From positions 1-64,000 of the forward strand of contig CANIKO010000014.1 of the NCBI GenBank assembly GCA_947468275.1: DNA of 64,000 bases. The letters run 5' to 3'. A program made the translations under genes and the position numbers. The stretch comes from Bacteroidota bacterium. GTDB lineage: Bacteria > Bacteroidota > Bacteroidia > NS11-12g > UBA9320. The notes beneath the pieces are model-generated. The model was not told the DNA's origin. It searched no databases and was given only the letters and a program-made list of their open reading frames with translations. Shown piece after piece: positions 8,612 through 18,571 of the stretch (position 1 is its first letter; each line of letters starts with the position of its first letter).

Positions 8612-10282
8612 ATGAAATTACTCGTTGCGTTTCTATTATTTACTTCTTTTTGCTTAGGGCAAAAGGTAGATACCTCAATAAAATCAGTGGATTTGATTAT
8701 CCATAATGCCAAAATTATTTCGGGGCCATACACGCCGGAATATTCAGCTATGGTGGTAAATAATGGTAAAATAGTAGCCTTGTATAAAAACAATAACTGG
8801 AAAAAGAAATACAAATCTGACCAGAGGATTGATATGCAAAAAAAAGTGGTGTTACCAGGGTTTATTGATGCCCATTGCCATTTTATGGGATTTGGAAAGG
8901 CTATGGATGAAGTGAGCCTTTGGGGCTGTAAAAGTTGGGAGGAAACCGTGCAACGAGTTACAGATTTTGCGAAGCTTCACCCCGAACGCCAATGGATACA
9001 AGGCCGAGGCTGGGATCAGAATAATTGGATGAATAAGGGATTTCCTAAAAATCACTTATTGGATAGTTTGTTTCCTGATAAATACATTGTACTAAACCGG
9101 GTAGATGGACATGCAATAATTGCCAATTCAAAAGCTTTAAATTTTGCTAAAATAACTAGTTTGTCAACTATAGAAGGAGGGAAACTGTTGACCCAAGACG
9201 GTAAACTAACAGGTGTATTGGTAGACAATGCCAAGCAATTATTAGAAAACAAAATACCTCAAGCAAGCACAGAGCAAAAAATAAAATGGTTGTTGACTGC
9301 GCAAACTGAATGTTTAAAAAATGGATTAACGCAGGTAACGGATGCAGGACTTTCCATAAAGGATATTTTATTGATTGACAGCCTTTGCAGTGCGGATGTA
9401 TTAAAAATGCGGTTTTATCTGATGGCCAATCCCGAAACCGAAACCTGGAAATATTTGGACGAACATGGTCCGTTTATGAATAAAAATGTGAAATGGCAAA
9501 GCATTAAAATTTATTCTGATGGCGCTTTGGGGTCACGCGGAGCACTGCTCAAAAAACCGTATTGTGATGATAATTCAAATTATGGATTGCAATTGATTGA
9601 CCCGGTTAAATTGGACAGTTTATTAACTATTTGCTACAATCATGGATTGCAAGTTTGTACACACTCTATAGGCGATTCTGCCAATGCGATGGTGCTGAAG
9701 GCCTACGCCAAATTTTTAAAAACCACCACAAACGATAAGCGATGGCGTATTGAACATGCTCAAGTGGTAGATACGGCAGATTGGTACTATTTTAAAACAT
9801 ATTCAATAATTCCATCCGTGCAGCCAACCCACGCCACCAGTGATATGGGTTGGGCTGAAATTAGATTGTGTAAAACTAGAATGGCAGGTGCTTACAGTTA
9901 TAAATCTTTATTGAATAATTCTGCATTTATGCCTTTGGGTACCGATTTTCCAGTTGAATATATGTCACCATTTAATACTATCCGAGCGGCTCGATTTAGG
10001 CAAAATGCGGATGGATTGCCAAAGGAAGGGTTTAACAAAAATGAAGTTTTGAGCTCAACTGAAACCTTTGCAGGGATGAGTATTTGGGCAGCAATGGGGG
10101 GTTTTTGGGAAGATCAAACTGGAACATTAGAGGCTGGGAAATTGGCTGATTTTATTGTGTTGGATAAAAATCCTTATACAGCTTCGTTAAATGAATTGAA
10201 TACAATGAGAGTGAATGCTACATTCAATGAAGGGCGTTTGGTGTATGAGTATTTTAAAGGTTTGTGGACACCAGAATTTTAA
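8612..10282 (+). CDS. Exported amidohydrolase family 3 (YtcJ-like)
   Basis: The 556-residue protein carries an N-terminal signal peptide (hydrophobic 1-15, probable cleavage near CLGQ) and the complete amidohydrolase-3 barrel. Metal-binding HxH is in GFIDAHCHF (about H88 and H90); other motifs are VDGHAIIANS, KIYSDGALGSRGALL, CTHSIGD, WRIEHAQV and PLGTDFPVE. These match YtcJ-like metal-dependent hydrolases of amide or carbamate bonds. The natural substrate is not predictable. The signal peptide puts it in the periplasm. It is monocistronic with its own promoter-like element and is followed by a separately transcribed lipoprotein gene. Confidence 0.9.
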   Translation: MKLLVAFLLFTSFCLGQKVDTSIKSVDLIIHNAKIISGPYTPEYSAMVVNNGKIVALYKNNNWKKKYKSDQRIDMQKKVVLPGFIDAHCHFMGFGKAMDEVSLWGCKSWEETVQRVTDFAKLHPERQWIQGRGWDQNNWMNKGFPKNHLLDSLFPDKYIVLNRVDGHAIIANSKALNFAKITSLSTIEGGKLLTQDGKLTGVLVDNAKQLLENKIPQASTEQKIKWLLTAQTECLKNGLTQVTDAGLSIKDILLIDSLCSADVLKMRFYLMANPETETWKYLDEHGPFMNKNVKWQSIKIYSDGALGSRGALLKKPYCDDNSNYGLQLIDPVKLDSLLTICYNHGLQVCTHSIGDSANAMVLKAYAKFLKTTTNDKRWRIEHAQVVDTADWYYFKTYSIIPSVQPTHATSDMGWAEIRLCKTRMAGAYSYKSLLNNSAFMPLGTDFPVEYMSPFNTIRAARFRQNADGLPKEGFNKNEVLSSTETFAGMSIWAAMGGFWEDQTGTLEAGKLADFIVLDKNPYTASLNELNTMRVNATFNEGRLVYEYFKGLWTPEF

Positions 10283-10330
10283 AAAATCAGGTACATTAAT
10301 CTCCTAATTGTGTAATACCCCTAAATTTAA

Positions 10331-10363
10331 TTTGGAATTCTGCATTCAAATTATCTATGTTTG
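10331..10363 (+). promoter_or_regulatory. Bacteroidota-type promoter for cytochrome-like lipoprotein
   Basis: TTTG (10331-10334), a 21-bp spacer and TATGTTTG (10356-10363), an exact TAnnTTTG match, lie 20 nt upstream of the ATG at 10384. Confidence 0.6.
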
Positions 10364-10383
10364 ACGCTGAAAAAATTTAATAT

Positions 10384-10749
10384 ATGAAAAAACTATTAAT
10401 AGCAACATTTGTAATTTCTTTTGGATTGTGGTCATGTAAAGGTGGAGGCGGCACTAATGGTGGAGATAATCCGGCACCTAAAACATTGGCTGATTCTGTG
10501 AATTATACCACTTTTGTTAAACCAATTATGACCAAGAGTTGTAACTTGGCAGGATGTCATTCTCAAGGGGCGGGAGGAATAGATTTAAGAACCTATGCAA
10601 AGGTGGCGGCTGAAACCCAAACCGGCAAACTAGTGGCCTCTGTTAATCGCGATCCAGGTGCTAAGTTAATGCCACAGGGTGCTGCAAAATTATCTACAAG
10701 AGATATATTAATAATTACAACATGGAAAACTAAAGGTTGTCCGGAGTAA
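10384..10749 (+). CDS. Cytochrome c-like lipoprotein (CX4CH)
   Basis: The 121-residue protein has a lipoprotein signal peptide with lipobox LWSC (C18) and a Gly/Asn-rich linker. A single cytochrome-c-like domain follows, with the variant heme motif CNLAGCH (CX4CH, about 53-59) and a possible distal ligand Met in KLMPQ (about M96). The CX4CH form is common in Bacteroidota and Planctomycetes hypothetical cytochromes. It is probably anchored in a membrane facing the periplasm. Whether heme is attached and what it donates electrons to cannot be read here. No other cytochrome gene is adjacent. A shared terminator follows. Confidence 0.8.
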   Translation: MKKLLIATFVISFGLWSCKGGGGTNGGDNPAPKTLADSVNYTTFVKPIMTKSCNLAGCHSQGAGGIDLRTYAKVAAETQTGKLVASVNRDPGAKLMPQGAAKLSTRDILIITTWKTKGCPE

Positions 10750-10776
10750 GTACACTAAAGTAAAGTTTATATAAAA

Positions 10777-10810
10777 AATCCTATCTTGCTTGCAAGGTAG
10801 GATTTTTTTT
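10777..10810. terminator. Bidirectional intrinsic terminator
   Basis: AATCCTATCTTG / CAAGGTAGGATT form a 12-bp stem (one G-T wobble) around a CTTG loop, with an A-run before and a T-run after. It lies between the convergent lipoprotein and MacB-like permease genes; the T-run reaches the permease stop codon, so it can serve both strands. Confidence 0.85.
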
Positions 10811-12062
10811 AACTTCTTATGGCTTCTACCGGATTAAGTTTTGATGCTCGGATGGCAGGAATAATTCCAGCTAAAATGCCTGTTATCATTGATAGTGTAA
10901 TGCCAGTCAAAAAATTATTGATTGTGAAATATATAGGGAAATCAGCAGCGCTCGAAATAGCAATACTTGTTACCCAAACTAGTATTATGCCAGCCAAACC
11001 ACCTATTAAACTTAATACCACCGATTCGTATAAAAACTGAATGAGTATGAAGCTGTTTTTGGCCCCGAGAGCTTTTTGCACCCCTATCATTGGCGTTTTT
11101 TCTTTAACGGATACAAACATTATATTGGCAATACCAAACATTCCAACAATCAAAGAGAATAATCCTAATATCCAGGCTACAATATCTAGCATAACAAAAG
11201 TGCTGTCGAGTTGACTGCTGAAAAGAGTCATTTTGTTTAATGCGAAATTATCTTTTTCTGTAGGTTTTAACATACGTATTCCTCTCATCAGTCGAGTTAC
11301 CTCGGCTTCCAATTCTTCAGGTGGTCTAATTTCATACCCCCTGACAATTATTCGGCTGGAGCCTCTACCACTGCCGATGTCAGAAAAATTTCGCATGTAG
11401 GATATTGGCACCATAACACCTTTATCTGCTTGCCTATTCATCATGGAGCCTTGTTTTTCGAGAACGCCAATAATAGTAGTTTTAAGTCCTTTTATTTTTA
11501 AGGATTTGCCGACGGGATTTTCATTACCAAATAATTCCATAGCTATTTCACTTCCAATAACAGCCAAATTTTTCCCGCTCTTTTCTTCTTGCTCGTTAAA
11601 CATTCGCCCGTTTGAAATATTAAGACCATTCATTTGAGCATAATTTGATGTAATTCCTAGTAACCTTGATTTTGTGGTTGATATTTTTCCATATTTAATA
11701 GTTAAACCGGAGGTGCCAGATTCAAAACCGATATCTCTTATTATTTTAGAAGAAAACCGTTGTTGAATTAATTTATAATCCCTAAGTCCAGGATTGGGTC
11801 TGTTTAAATAATCCCACCATTTATATTCTCCTCCACCAAATCCCCAAGGCCATTTTTCAATAAAAATAACATTCATTCCTAAGGTTTCAAGGTTGGATCT
11901 AACATTGCGTTTCATGCTACTCGCAAAAGTTAGAACAGCCACGATACAAAAAATACCGATAGCAATACCCAATACGGATAATGCGCTTCTTAATTTATTG
12001 CTTTTCAGAAAGCTATTGCTTAAACTAAAAGCATTAATTATAAAACTGAGCACTTTTTTCAA
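10809..12062 (-). CDS. ABC transporter permease, MacB/FtsX-like
   Basis: The 417-residue permease has a first helix after a basic N-terminus (about 25-48), a large MacB-type periplasmic core, and three C-terminal helices (about 288-312, 335-360 and 375-400) forming an FtsX domain. The segments ALSVLGIAIGIFCIV and GVQKALGAKNSFILIQFLYESV are typical. The family couples to a separate ATPase for mechanotransmission or export of peptides, lipoproteins or toxins. No matching ATPase gene is adjacent, so the partner must be elsewhere. Substrate is unknown. Confidence 0.88.
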   Translation of the reverse strand: MKKVLSFIINAFSLSNSFLKSNKLRSALSVLGIAIGIFCIVAVLTFASSMKRNVRSNLETLGMNVIFIEKWPWGFGGGEYKWWDYLNRPNPGLRDYKLIQQRFSSKIIRDIGFESGTSGLTIKYGKISTTKSRLLGITSNYAQMNGLNISNGRMFNEQEEKSGKNLAVIGSEIAMELFGNENPVGKSLKIKGLKTTIIGVLEKQGSMMNRQADKGVMVPISYMRNFSDIGSGRGSSRIIVRGYEIRPPEELEAEVTRLMRGIRMLKPTEKDNFALNKMTLFSSQLDSTFVMLDIVAWILGLFSLIVGMFGIANIMFVSVKEKTPMIGVQKALGAKNSFILIQFLYESVVLSLIGGLAGIILVWVTSIAISSAADFPIYFTINNFLTGITLSMITGILAGIIPAIRASKLNPVEAIRS

Positions 12063-12159
12063 AACAGCTTATTTAGTAATATTTGCAAAAAAAACTACTA
12101 AGCATTTTAATAAAAACTACCATTCGATAAAAAAGGTATTAAATCCTTTGTATTTTCAA

Positions 12160-12191
12160 TTTGCCAGTGTAAGAAAATAGATATACTTTTG
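12160..12191 (+). promoter_or_regulatory. Bacteroidota-type promoter for queA
   Basis: TTTG (12160-12163), 20 bp, TACTTTTG (12184-12191): both boxes match consensus. The queA ATG is at 12221, giving a leader of roughly 23 nt. Confidence 0.65.
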
Positions 12192-12220
12192 CACCCCTTA
12201 AAATAGGGTATTTTTATAGC

Positions 12221-13270
12221 ATGAAACTTTCTAAGTTTAAGTACAATCTTCCTAGCGAACTTATAGCACAATATCCTTCTGAGCACAGAGATGAATGCAG
12301 AATGATGGTGGTGAACCGAAAAGAAAAAACCATTGAACATAAAATGTTCAAGGACTTCCTTAATTATTTTGATGAAGGAGATGTGATGGTTTTCAATAAT
12401 TCAAAAGTATTTCCAGCAAGACTGTATGGAAATAAGGAAAAAACAGGCGCTCAGATTGAGGTTTTTTTGCTTAGAGAACTTAATCATGAATTGCGTTTGT
12501 GGGATGTATTGGTAGATCCTGCCCGCAAAATAAGAGTAGGAAATAAATTATTTTTTGGTGATGATGATTTAGTGGCAGAAGTAATAGATAATACTACTTC
12601 TAGAGGTAGAACAATTCGCTTTTTATTCGATGGTAGCGATGAAGAGTTTACTAAATTGATATATCGATTAGGTGAAACCCCATTGCCTAAATACATTGAA
12701 CGTCCTGTTGAAGAGGATGATGCTATAAGATATCAAACCATTCATGCTCGAGTAGATGGAGCAATTGCGCCACCTACTGCAGGTCTTCATTTTACTCGTG
12801 AAATAATGATGCGTCTTGAAATTAAAGGGGTTGATTTTACAGAAATTACACTTTTTCAAGGAGCAAGTTATGGCCGTTCAGTTGAGGTAGAAGATCTTAC
12901 CAAACATAAGATGGATTCGGAAAGTATGTTTATTCCTAAAGAAACTGCTGAAAGAGTGAACATTGCCCTAGATGAAAAAAAGCTAATTTGTGCCGTAGGA
13001 AGTGGAGCTATGAGAGCTTTGGAAACTTCTGTTTCTGCTTATGGAAGACTTAATCCTTCAGAACAATGGACAGATAAATTTTTATTTCCTCCTTACGATT
13101 TTAGAATTGCAAACACTTTTCTTACCAATTTTCATGAATCAGAAAGCACGCTAATGATGATTACCGCTGCTTTTGTAGACGATATGGATTTTTTCAAAAA
13201 GATTTATAAAACAGCCGTTGACGAAAAGTATAACTTTTTGACTTATGGAGACGCTTTGTTGATTATCTAA
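12221..13270 (+). CDS. queA: tRNA preQ1(34) S-adenosylmethionine ribosyltransferase-isomerase
   Basis: Converts preQ1 at tRNA wobble position 34 to epoxyqueuosine using the ribosyl part of SAM. At 349 residues it is normal length. Typical segments are [17 protein letters not shown] at the N-terminus, [13 protein letters not shown], the [10 protein letters not shown] motif, GRSVEVEDL and a C-terminal [17 protein letters not shown] segment. It is monocistronic, divergent from the MacB-like permease and preceded by a good promoter match. None of the other queuosine genes (queC-F, tgt, queG) is in the window. Confidence 0.96.
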   Translation: MKLSKFKYNLPSELIAQYPSEHRDECRMMVVNRKEKTIEHKMFKDFLNYFDEGDVMVFNNSKVFPARLYGNKEKTGAQIEVFLLRELNHELRLWDVLVDPARKIRVGNKLFFGDDDLVAEVIDNTTSRGRTIRFLFDGSDEEFTKLIYRLGETPLPKYIERPVEEDDAIRYQTIHARVDGAIAPPTAGLHFTREIMMRLEIKGVDFTEITLFQGASYGRSVEVEDLTKHKMDSESMFIPKETAERVNIALDEKKLICAVGSGAMRALETSVSAYGRLNPSEQWTDKFLFPPYDFRIANTFLTNFHESESTLMMITAAFVDDMDFFKKIYKTAVDEKYNFLTYGDALLII

Positions 13271-13305
13271 ATATAATTTTTAAAGCTTTTTTAATTGGCT
13301 AGAAT

Positions 13306-13845
13306 CTATTCTTTAGATACAAACCCAATAGAAATCGAATTTATGCAATAGCGCAAGCCTGTTTTATCTATAGGACCGTCGTTAAAAACATGGCCTAAAT
13401 GTCCACCACATTTGGCACAAGTAACTTCGGTTCTTATCATCCCATGACTTCGGTCGACTATTTCTTTTATATTGCTCTTATCTATACCTTCGTAAAAACT
13501 AGGCCAACCGCAGTGTGCATCAAATTTTGTTTCTGACCTGAATAATTCTGTTCCGCAGCCTTTACAAACATAAATACCTTTCTCATGATGGTTTTCGAAT
13601 TCTCCAGAAAATGGGCGCTCGGTTCCTTTTTCTCTCAAGACATAATATTCCTCGGGTGTAAGTTTCGCCTTCCATTCTTCTTGTGTTTTAGGTGTTTTAT
13701 TCATCTCTTTTTTTTGTGTTGAGTTTGTATCAGTGCTGTTTTTATTGAAATCTAATAGGTTCGACGTTATGTTTTTTTGAGTTTTACTGGAACAATTACT
13801 TAAATATAACGCTAGCAAAATGTATAGAATTTTTTTATAAAACAT
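13306..13845 (-). CDS. msrB: Lipoprotein methionine-R-sulfoxide reductase MsrB
   Basis: Reduces methionine-R-sulfoxide in proteins. The 179-residue protein begins with a lipoprotein signal peptide (lipobox YLSNC, C18) and an Asn/Thr/Lys-rich linker, then a full MsrB domain: [15 protein letters not shown], the zinc cysteine pairs CKGCG and CAKCG, HCGWPSF, and catalytic Cys in RYCINS. The anchored form implies repair of envelope proteins rather than cytoplasmic ones. The electron donor would have to reach the periplasm; the exported thioredoxin-like protein at 32.6 kb is one conceivable partner, but that is speculation. It is convergent with queA. Confidence 0.93.
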   Translation of the reverse strand: MFYKKILYILLALYLSNCSSKTQKNITSNLLDFNKNSTDTNSTQKKEMNKTPKTQEEWKAKLTPEEYYVLREKGTERPFSGEFENHHEKGIYVCKGCGTELFRSETKFDAHCGWPSFYEGIDKSNIKEIVDRSHGMIRTEVTCAKCGGHLGHVFNDGPIDKTGLRYCINSISIGFVSKE

Positions 13846-13930
13846 ATTAAATATTAATTATTAACAATTGAAAAAAGACTTTGTTACAAAGTATTTGAAT
13901 TAAAATCTCATATTATTAACATTTACGCCA

Positions 13931-13962
13931 TTTGAATTGTCTAATTGCAAAAAATAGCGTTG
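13931..13962 (+). promoter_or_regulatory. Possible promoter for the 13.98-kb T9SS cargo gene
   Basis: TTTG (13931-13934), 20 bp, TAGCGTTG (13955-13962), one mismatch from TAnnTTTG. It overlaps the TTG used as start in the ORF track, supporting the downstream ATG at 13983 as the real start. Confidence 0.4.
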
Positions 13963-13982
13963 ATTTGACAAGAAAAAATAAC

Positions 13983-16898
13983 ATGACAAAAATATATCAC
14001 AAATGCCTGATTTTAATTTTATTAATGGGGGTTACAATGACCGCTCAATCTCAATTAACCAATTTTCAAAGAACAATTGGAGGTAGTGGTGATGATAGGA
14101 GTTATAGTATGATGCAAACAAAAGATGGCGGATATATTTTGACTGGTTATACGGCAAGTTTTGGAGCAGGTGGGCAAGATATTTATCTTACTAAAACGGA
14201 TGGTTTGGGTAAGGTTGTTTGGAGTAAAACCTACGGAACAACGGGTGATGAAATCGGTTGGAAAGTTAAACAAACGGCCGATTCTGGATATGTTGTGGTG
14301 GGAACAACTTCAACTAAAAAAGGCGATGGTGTATTTTTTAAAACAGATTTGAATGGGACATTGAAATGGGGTAAAATATTTAACAGCGATAGCGTAGAGG
14401 ATGTATATAATATTATTGAATCTCGAGTGAATGGGGCCTTTTACGTTACTGGATTTATTAAAACTGATTCATTTGGTACGGATGCTTTTTTGTCTAAATA
14501 TAATTCAAAAGGTGATTTTTTATGGCAAAGTAAATTTGGTGGTAAGAGGAATGAAGAAGGATATTCATTAATTGAAGAAATTAATGGAAATGTTGCGGTT
14601 GTTGGAGTTGTTGTTGATGATTCAATTACTATGGGAGGTATTAATGGAAGGCCAGGTGACGAAGATATCTTTATTGCTAGATTTAAGGCAGATGGTTCCA
14701 ATAAATGGATAAAAAACTATGGATCAATTCAAAATGACCAGGCTTGGGATATTAAATATTTAAAAGGTGAGTATATTGTTACCGGTTGGACATGCGCAGG
14801 ATCGGTTAGTGGTGATGCAATGATTGGGATAATTGATACTTCAGGTAATTTTGTATCCTCGTATTATGTTAATGGTGGTGGAGGATCAAGGGCTTTTTCA
14901 TTAATTATTAATCCTGATGAATCGTATTCGATTACTGGTTATCTTGCTACCGCAGCAAAAGGACGCGAAGCTTTTTACATAAATACTAATAAGTCAGGAT
15001 ATATTAGTGCATCTAATCTCTTTGGTGGAACATCAACAGATGGTCATTGGCCAAGTGAAATTACTAGGACAATTGATGGAGGATTTACTATTTTTACTTC
15101 AACTAACTCCTTTAAGTCAAAAACGAATTATGATTTATATTTACTTCGTTTGGATAATAAAGGAACTGGAAGTTGTAATCAAACTACAAATTCCTTTTTA
15201 AGCTTTTCATTTGCAATGTCAAGTGGCAATTTTGGGAAGATAAGATATGGGGCAATCTTTGATAATTTATCAATAACAACTAAAACTATTACAGGGAATT
15301 CTGATTCAGTTTTGTGTTGCAAACTACAAGCTCAAACTGCTGGTGCCGCTTTACGTATCTGTAAAGGTGAAAGTGTAAGAATAGGGAAACCTGAAATTCC
15401 TGGATATGTATATAAATGGATAGCTATTGGCGGTTCATTTACATCTACAGAAACTAGCCCATTGGTAGCTCCAACAGCTAATACAACCTATAAATTAGTT
15501 GTAAGTTCGTCAGATGGCAAATGTGCTAAGGATTCTGCAACAGTAACTGTATATATTAGGTCAATTTTAACTAACAAAGATTTTGTAAGGGATACATTTT
15601 ACTGTATTGGCGATACTGTTCAAGTAAAAGCGCGTTCTGGTGCGATTAATTATTCTTGGGTTGGAAAGAAAACAACTTTGAATGGTCAAACCGTAAAATT
15701 GTTTCAAGAAGATCAAATTGTATTAACCATTACGGATACAACTACCTGTCAATATAAAGATACGTTTAAGGTAGTTATGAAAAAATTGCCAATTTTTAAT
15801 TTGGGAAATGATACCACTATTTGTGACAATACGAAGGTTATTTTAACAGGACCCGCCAATATGAAAAGTTACTTATGGAATGGTGGACAAGGTACAAGCC
15901 GAACTTTTGCAGCTTCTGATGAAAGAACCCATACTTTAGCTGTAGTCGATAGTTTTGGTTGTAAATTTTCTGATAGTAAAGTGATTTTTAATAATCCATC
16001 ATCTGGTTTTTCATTAGGCAAGGATACCTCCATTTGTAAAGGAATAAATTATACAATATTTGGCCCTGGTTTTCTTACAAATTGGGTCTGGAACGGGGTT
16101 TCAAGCTTTAATCCTAACAAAGTGGTAAATAATGGTGGAACTTATATTTGTCAGGCTCAAAATAGTTTTGGTTGTAAAACCGCAGATACAATAATTATTA
16201 AATTGAAAACTGACCCCACTTTTAGTTTAGGTCCTGACGGAGGAGTATGTGCAAGTGGAGGTAGGAAACTTTATGGTCCTGCAGGTTTGACTTATCGCTG
16301 GTATGATGGTTCAACGAGCCAAAATCTAGATGTATATTTCCCCGGCACTTATTGGTTAAGAGTGACTGGAGCAAACGGATGTATTTTTACTGACTCAATA
16401 AAATTAGTCACTGTATCTAACCCAACACCTGAGCTTGGAAACGATACTACAATATGCGATTTTGATTCAATTTATTTGGATCCAGGAAAATATGTAACCT
16501 ACAAATGGAATAACGTACTGGGGCCACGTATTTTAAAGGTTAAAAAAGCAAATCTTTATGAGGTGGAAGTTACAGATGCGAACACATGTGTTGGAACGGA
16601 TAATAAGTCTGTAAAAACCAAATTTTGTCAAATAGTAGTTTCAAAATCTCCTCAAATTCCAGGATTAAAGGTTCAGCCCAACCCTACGATTAATAAATTA
16701 AACGTGGAATGGTTGGCAAATGGGAAAGAATCTTTAATAACCCTTATAGATGTGAATGGAAAAAAGGTTGTTGAACAAAAATTGGCACCTGGGACAAGTG
16801 AATATAGTGTTGATGTGAGTCAATTGGCTAGAGGCGTTTATTATTTAAAAGTAACTAACGAAACTTCATCCCAATCATTAAAAGTTTTTTTAAAGTAG
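13983..16898 (+). CDS. Secreted T9SS type A cargo protein with propeller-like and Ig/PKD-like repeats
   Basis: I start at the ATG at 13983 (971 residues) rather than the track's TTG, because it gives a clean signal peptide ending near MTAQSQ. The first ~400 residues are repeats of the type GGYILTGYTAS / SGYVVVGTTS, suggesting a beta-propeller. The rest is Ig/PKD-like repeats, four of which open with a variant of FNLGNDTTICD at ~80-residue spacing. The C-terminus has a type A T9SS sorting domain (KVQPNPTINKLNVEW ... ARGVYYLKV), so it is exported by the T9SS and attached or released at the surface. Role is probably adhesion or matrix; no catalytic motif is seen. It lies just upstream of gldAFG. 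Confidence 0.85.
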   Translation: MTKIYHKCLILILLMGVTMTAQSQLTNFQRTIGGSGDDRSYSMMQTKDGGYILTGYTASFGAGGQDIYLTKTDGLGKVVWSKTYGTTGDEIGWKVKQTADSGYVVVGTTSTKKGDGVFFKTDLNGTLKWGKIFNSDSVEDVYNIIESRVNGAFYVTGFIKTDSFGTDAFLSKYNSKGDFLWQSKFGGKRNEEGYSLIEEINGNVAVVGVVVDDSITMGGINGRPGDEDIFIARFKADGSNKWIKNYGSIQNDQAWDIKYLKGEYIVTGWTCAGSVSGDAMIGIIDTSGNFVSSYYVNGGGGSRAFSLIINPDESYSITGYLATAAKGREAFYINTNKSGYISASNLFGGTSTDGHWPSEITRTIDGGFTIFTSTNSFKSKTNYDLYLLRLDNKGTGSCNQTTNSFLSFSFAMSSGNFGKIRYGAIFDNLSITTKTITGNSDSVLCCKLQAQTAGAALRICKGESVRIGKPEIPGYVYKWIAIGGSFTSTETSPLVAPTANTTYKLVVSSSDGKCAKDSATVTVYIRSILTNKDFVRDTFYCIGDTVQVKARSGAINYSWVGKKTTLNGQTVKLFQEDQIVLTITDTTTCQYKDTFKVVMKKLPIFNLGNDTTICDNTKVILTGPANMKSYLWNGGQGTSRTFAASDERTHTLAVVDSFGCKFSDSKVIFNNPSSGFSLGKDTSICKGINYTIFGPGFLTNWVWNGVSSFNPNKVVNNGGTYICQAQNSFGCKTADTIIIKLKTDPTFSLGPDGGVCASGGRKLYGPAGLTYRWYDGSTSQNLDVYFPGTYWLRVTGANGCIFTDSIKLVTVSNPTPELGNDTTICDFDSIYLDPGKYVTYKWNNVLGPRILKVKKANLYEVEVTDANTCVGTDNKSVKTKFCQIVVSKSPQIPGLKVQPNPTINKLNVEWLANGKESLITLIDVNGKKVVEQKLAPGTSEYSVDVSQLARGVYYLKVTNETSSQSLKVFLK

Positions 16899-16937
16899 AT
16901 TTTACGTTTTGATTTTAAAACATAAATCTAACTCAGC

Positions 16938-17849
16938 ATGTCGATAGAAGTATTTGAACTTACCAAAGATTATGGTGAACAGAAAGCGGTTGATACTATA
17001 ACTTTTTCTATTAAATCCGGAGAAATTGTAGGTTTTTTAGGCCCTAATGGTGCCGGAAAATCTACAACCATGAAAATGCTCACCTGTTTTTTACAACCTA
17101 CTTCTGGTATTGCTAAGGTTTGCGGCTTTGATACCTCCCTTTCACCAATGGAGGTTAAAAGACAAATCGGTTATTTGCCTGAACATAATCCGTTATACTT
17201 AGATATGTATATAAAGGAATATTTGCTTTTTGTGGCAGGTATTTATGAATTACCGAATAAGTCGAAGGCTGTTTCTGATATTATTGGTAAAACGGGATTA
17301 TCTCCTGAGCAAAATAAAAAAATTGGAGCGTTATCAAAAGGATATCGACAGAGAGTGGGTTTGGCTCAGGCCATGCTTCACAATCCCAAAGTATTGATTT
17401 TAGATGAGCCAACTTCAGGACTTGACCCTAACCAGATAAATGATATTCGTAAATTAATTATTGAATTTGGGAAAGATAGAACAGTAATGCTTTCGACACA
17501 TATTATGCAGGAAGTAGAAGCAATGTGCGATCGGGTGATCATTATTAATAAAGGACAGATCGTGGCAGATGATGCCACTGGTACCTTGCAAAAAAGCTTT
17601 AAATCCTCATTGATACTTAATGTTGAGTTTAAAAATTCGGTAACAAAAGAACAACTAAAAACTATACCGGGAGTGAATATGGTAAACGAAAACGGCAAAA
17701 ATCGTTGGAAACTTTCAGCTGCTAAAGGTACAGATTTAAGAGAATTGGTTTTTAAATTTGCTGTTAATTCGGGGAATGTGATTTTGGAGCAAAACGAAGA
17801 AGAACAGCGGTTAGAAGAAATATTTCAATACCTTACAAAAAACGGATGA
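16938..17849 (+). CDS. gldA: Gliding-associated ABC transporter ATPase GldA
   Basis: The 303-residue ABC ATPase has Walker A GPNGAGKST (about 35-43), signature LSKGYRQRVGLAQ, Walker B LILDEPTSGLDP and an H-loop in LSTHIM, followed by a C-terminal domain. It energises the GldF/GldG membrane component. In Flavobacterium johnsoniae GldA, GldF and GldG are needed for gliding; the substrate is unknown. The stop overlaps the gldF start in an ATGA, and gldF overlaps gldG the same way, so the three form a coupled operon. I assign gldA from this contiguity plus sequence type. Confidence 0.92.
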   Translation: MSIEVFELTKDYGEQKAVDTITFSIKSGEIVGFLGPNGAGKSTTMKMLTCFLQPTSGIAKVCGFDTSLSPMEVKRQIGYLPEHNPLYLDMYIKEYLLFVAGIYELPNKSKAVSDIIGKTGLSPEQNKKIGALSKGYRQRVGLAQAMLHNPKVLILDEPTSGLDPNQINDIRKLIIEFGKDRTVMLSTHIMQEVEAMCDRVIIINKGQIVADDATGTLQKSFKSSLILNVEFKNSVTKEQLKTIPGVNMVNENGKNRWKLSAAKGTDLRELVFKFAVNSGNVILEQNEEEQRLEEIFQYLTKNG

Positions 17850-18571
17850 TCCCTTTATTTATAAAAGAAATAAGAAGTTTTTTAAGCTCGTTGATAGCCA
17901 TAATTGTTATAGTGGTTTTTCTTTTGGCCATTGGTTTATTTATGTGGGTTTTCCCAGATAGTAATACTTTTGACTATGGTTATTCTAACATGGATATCCT
18001 TTTTAATATGGCTCCATGGATTTTTATTTTTCTTATTTCTGCCATTACAATGCGTTCGTTTTCGGAAGAAAAACGAATGGGAACCTTTGAATCGTTAGTA
18101 ACCAAACCCATTAGTGACTTGCAAATTGTTTTAGCAAAATATTTTGCTAGCTTGGTTCTAGTTCTATTTTCATTAATCCCCACATTGATTTATTATTATA
18201 CAATTTATCAATTGGGTTCACCTGTTGGGAACATAGATACTGGAGCAACTTGGGGTTCTTACACTGGGCTAATATTATTAGGAAGTTGTTATGTTTCAAT
18301 TGGTCTTTTTTCATCTTCAATTACAGAAAATCAAATTATAGCATTTATACTGAGCATGTTTCTATGTTTCTTTTGTTTTTCTGCATTTGAGCAAATTAGT
18401 AAATTAAGTATTTTTAGTCCAATTGATTATTTACTAGAATGGATAGGAATTAATTATCACTATCAAAGCATTAGTCGTGGGGTATTAGATACGCGTGATG
18501 TGTTATATTTTCTAAGTTTTACCACACTTTTTTTGGGATTCACTTTTAAAATGTCGAGAAAGGGGAAATGA
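17846..18571 (+). CDS. gldF: Gliding-associated ABC transporter permease GldF
   Basis: The 241-residue ABC-2-type permease has about six hydrophobic helices, including an N-terminal one (about 12-35) and paired central helices. The ITMRSFSEEKRMGTFESLVTKPIS motif is typical of ABC-2/NosY-like permeases. It is the membrane subunit of the GldAFG transporter. It starts inside the last codons of gldA (ATGA overlap) and ends in an ATGA overlap with gldG, giving tightly coupled translation. Confidence 0.93.
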   Translation: MIPLFIKEIRSFLSSLIAIIVIVVFLLAIGLFMWVFPDSNTFDYGYSNMDILFNMAPWIFIFLISAITMRSFSEEKRMGTFESLVTKPISDLQIVLAKYFASLVLVLFSLIPTLIYYYTIYQLGSPVGNIDTGATWGSYTGLILLGSCYVSIGLFSSSITENQIIAFILSMFLCFFCFSAFEQISKLSIFSPIDYLLEWIGINYHYQSISRGVLDTRDVLYFLSFTTLFLGFTFKMSRKGK

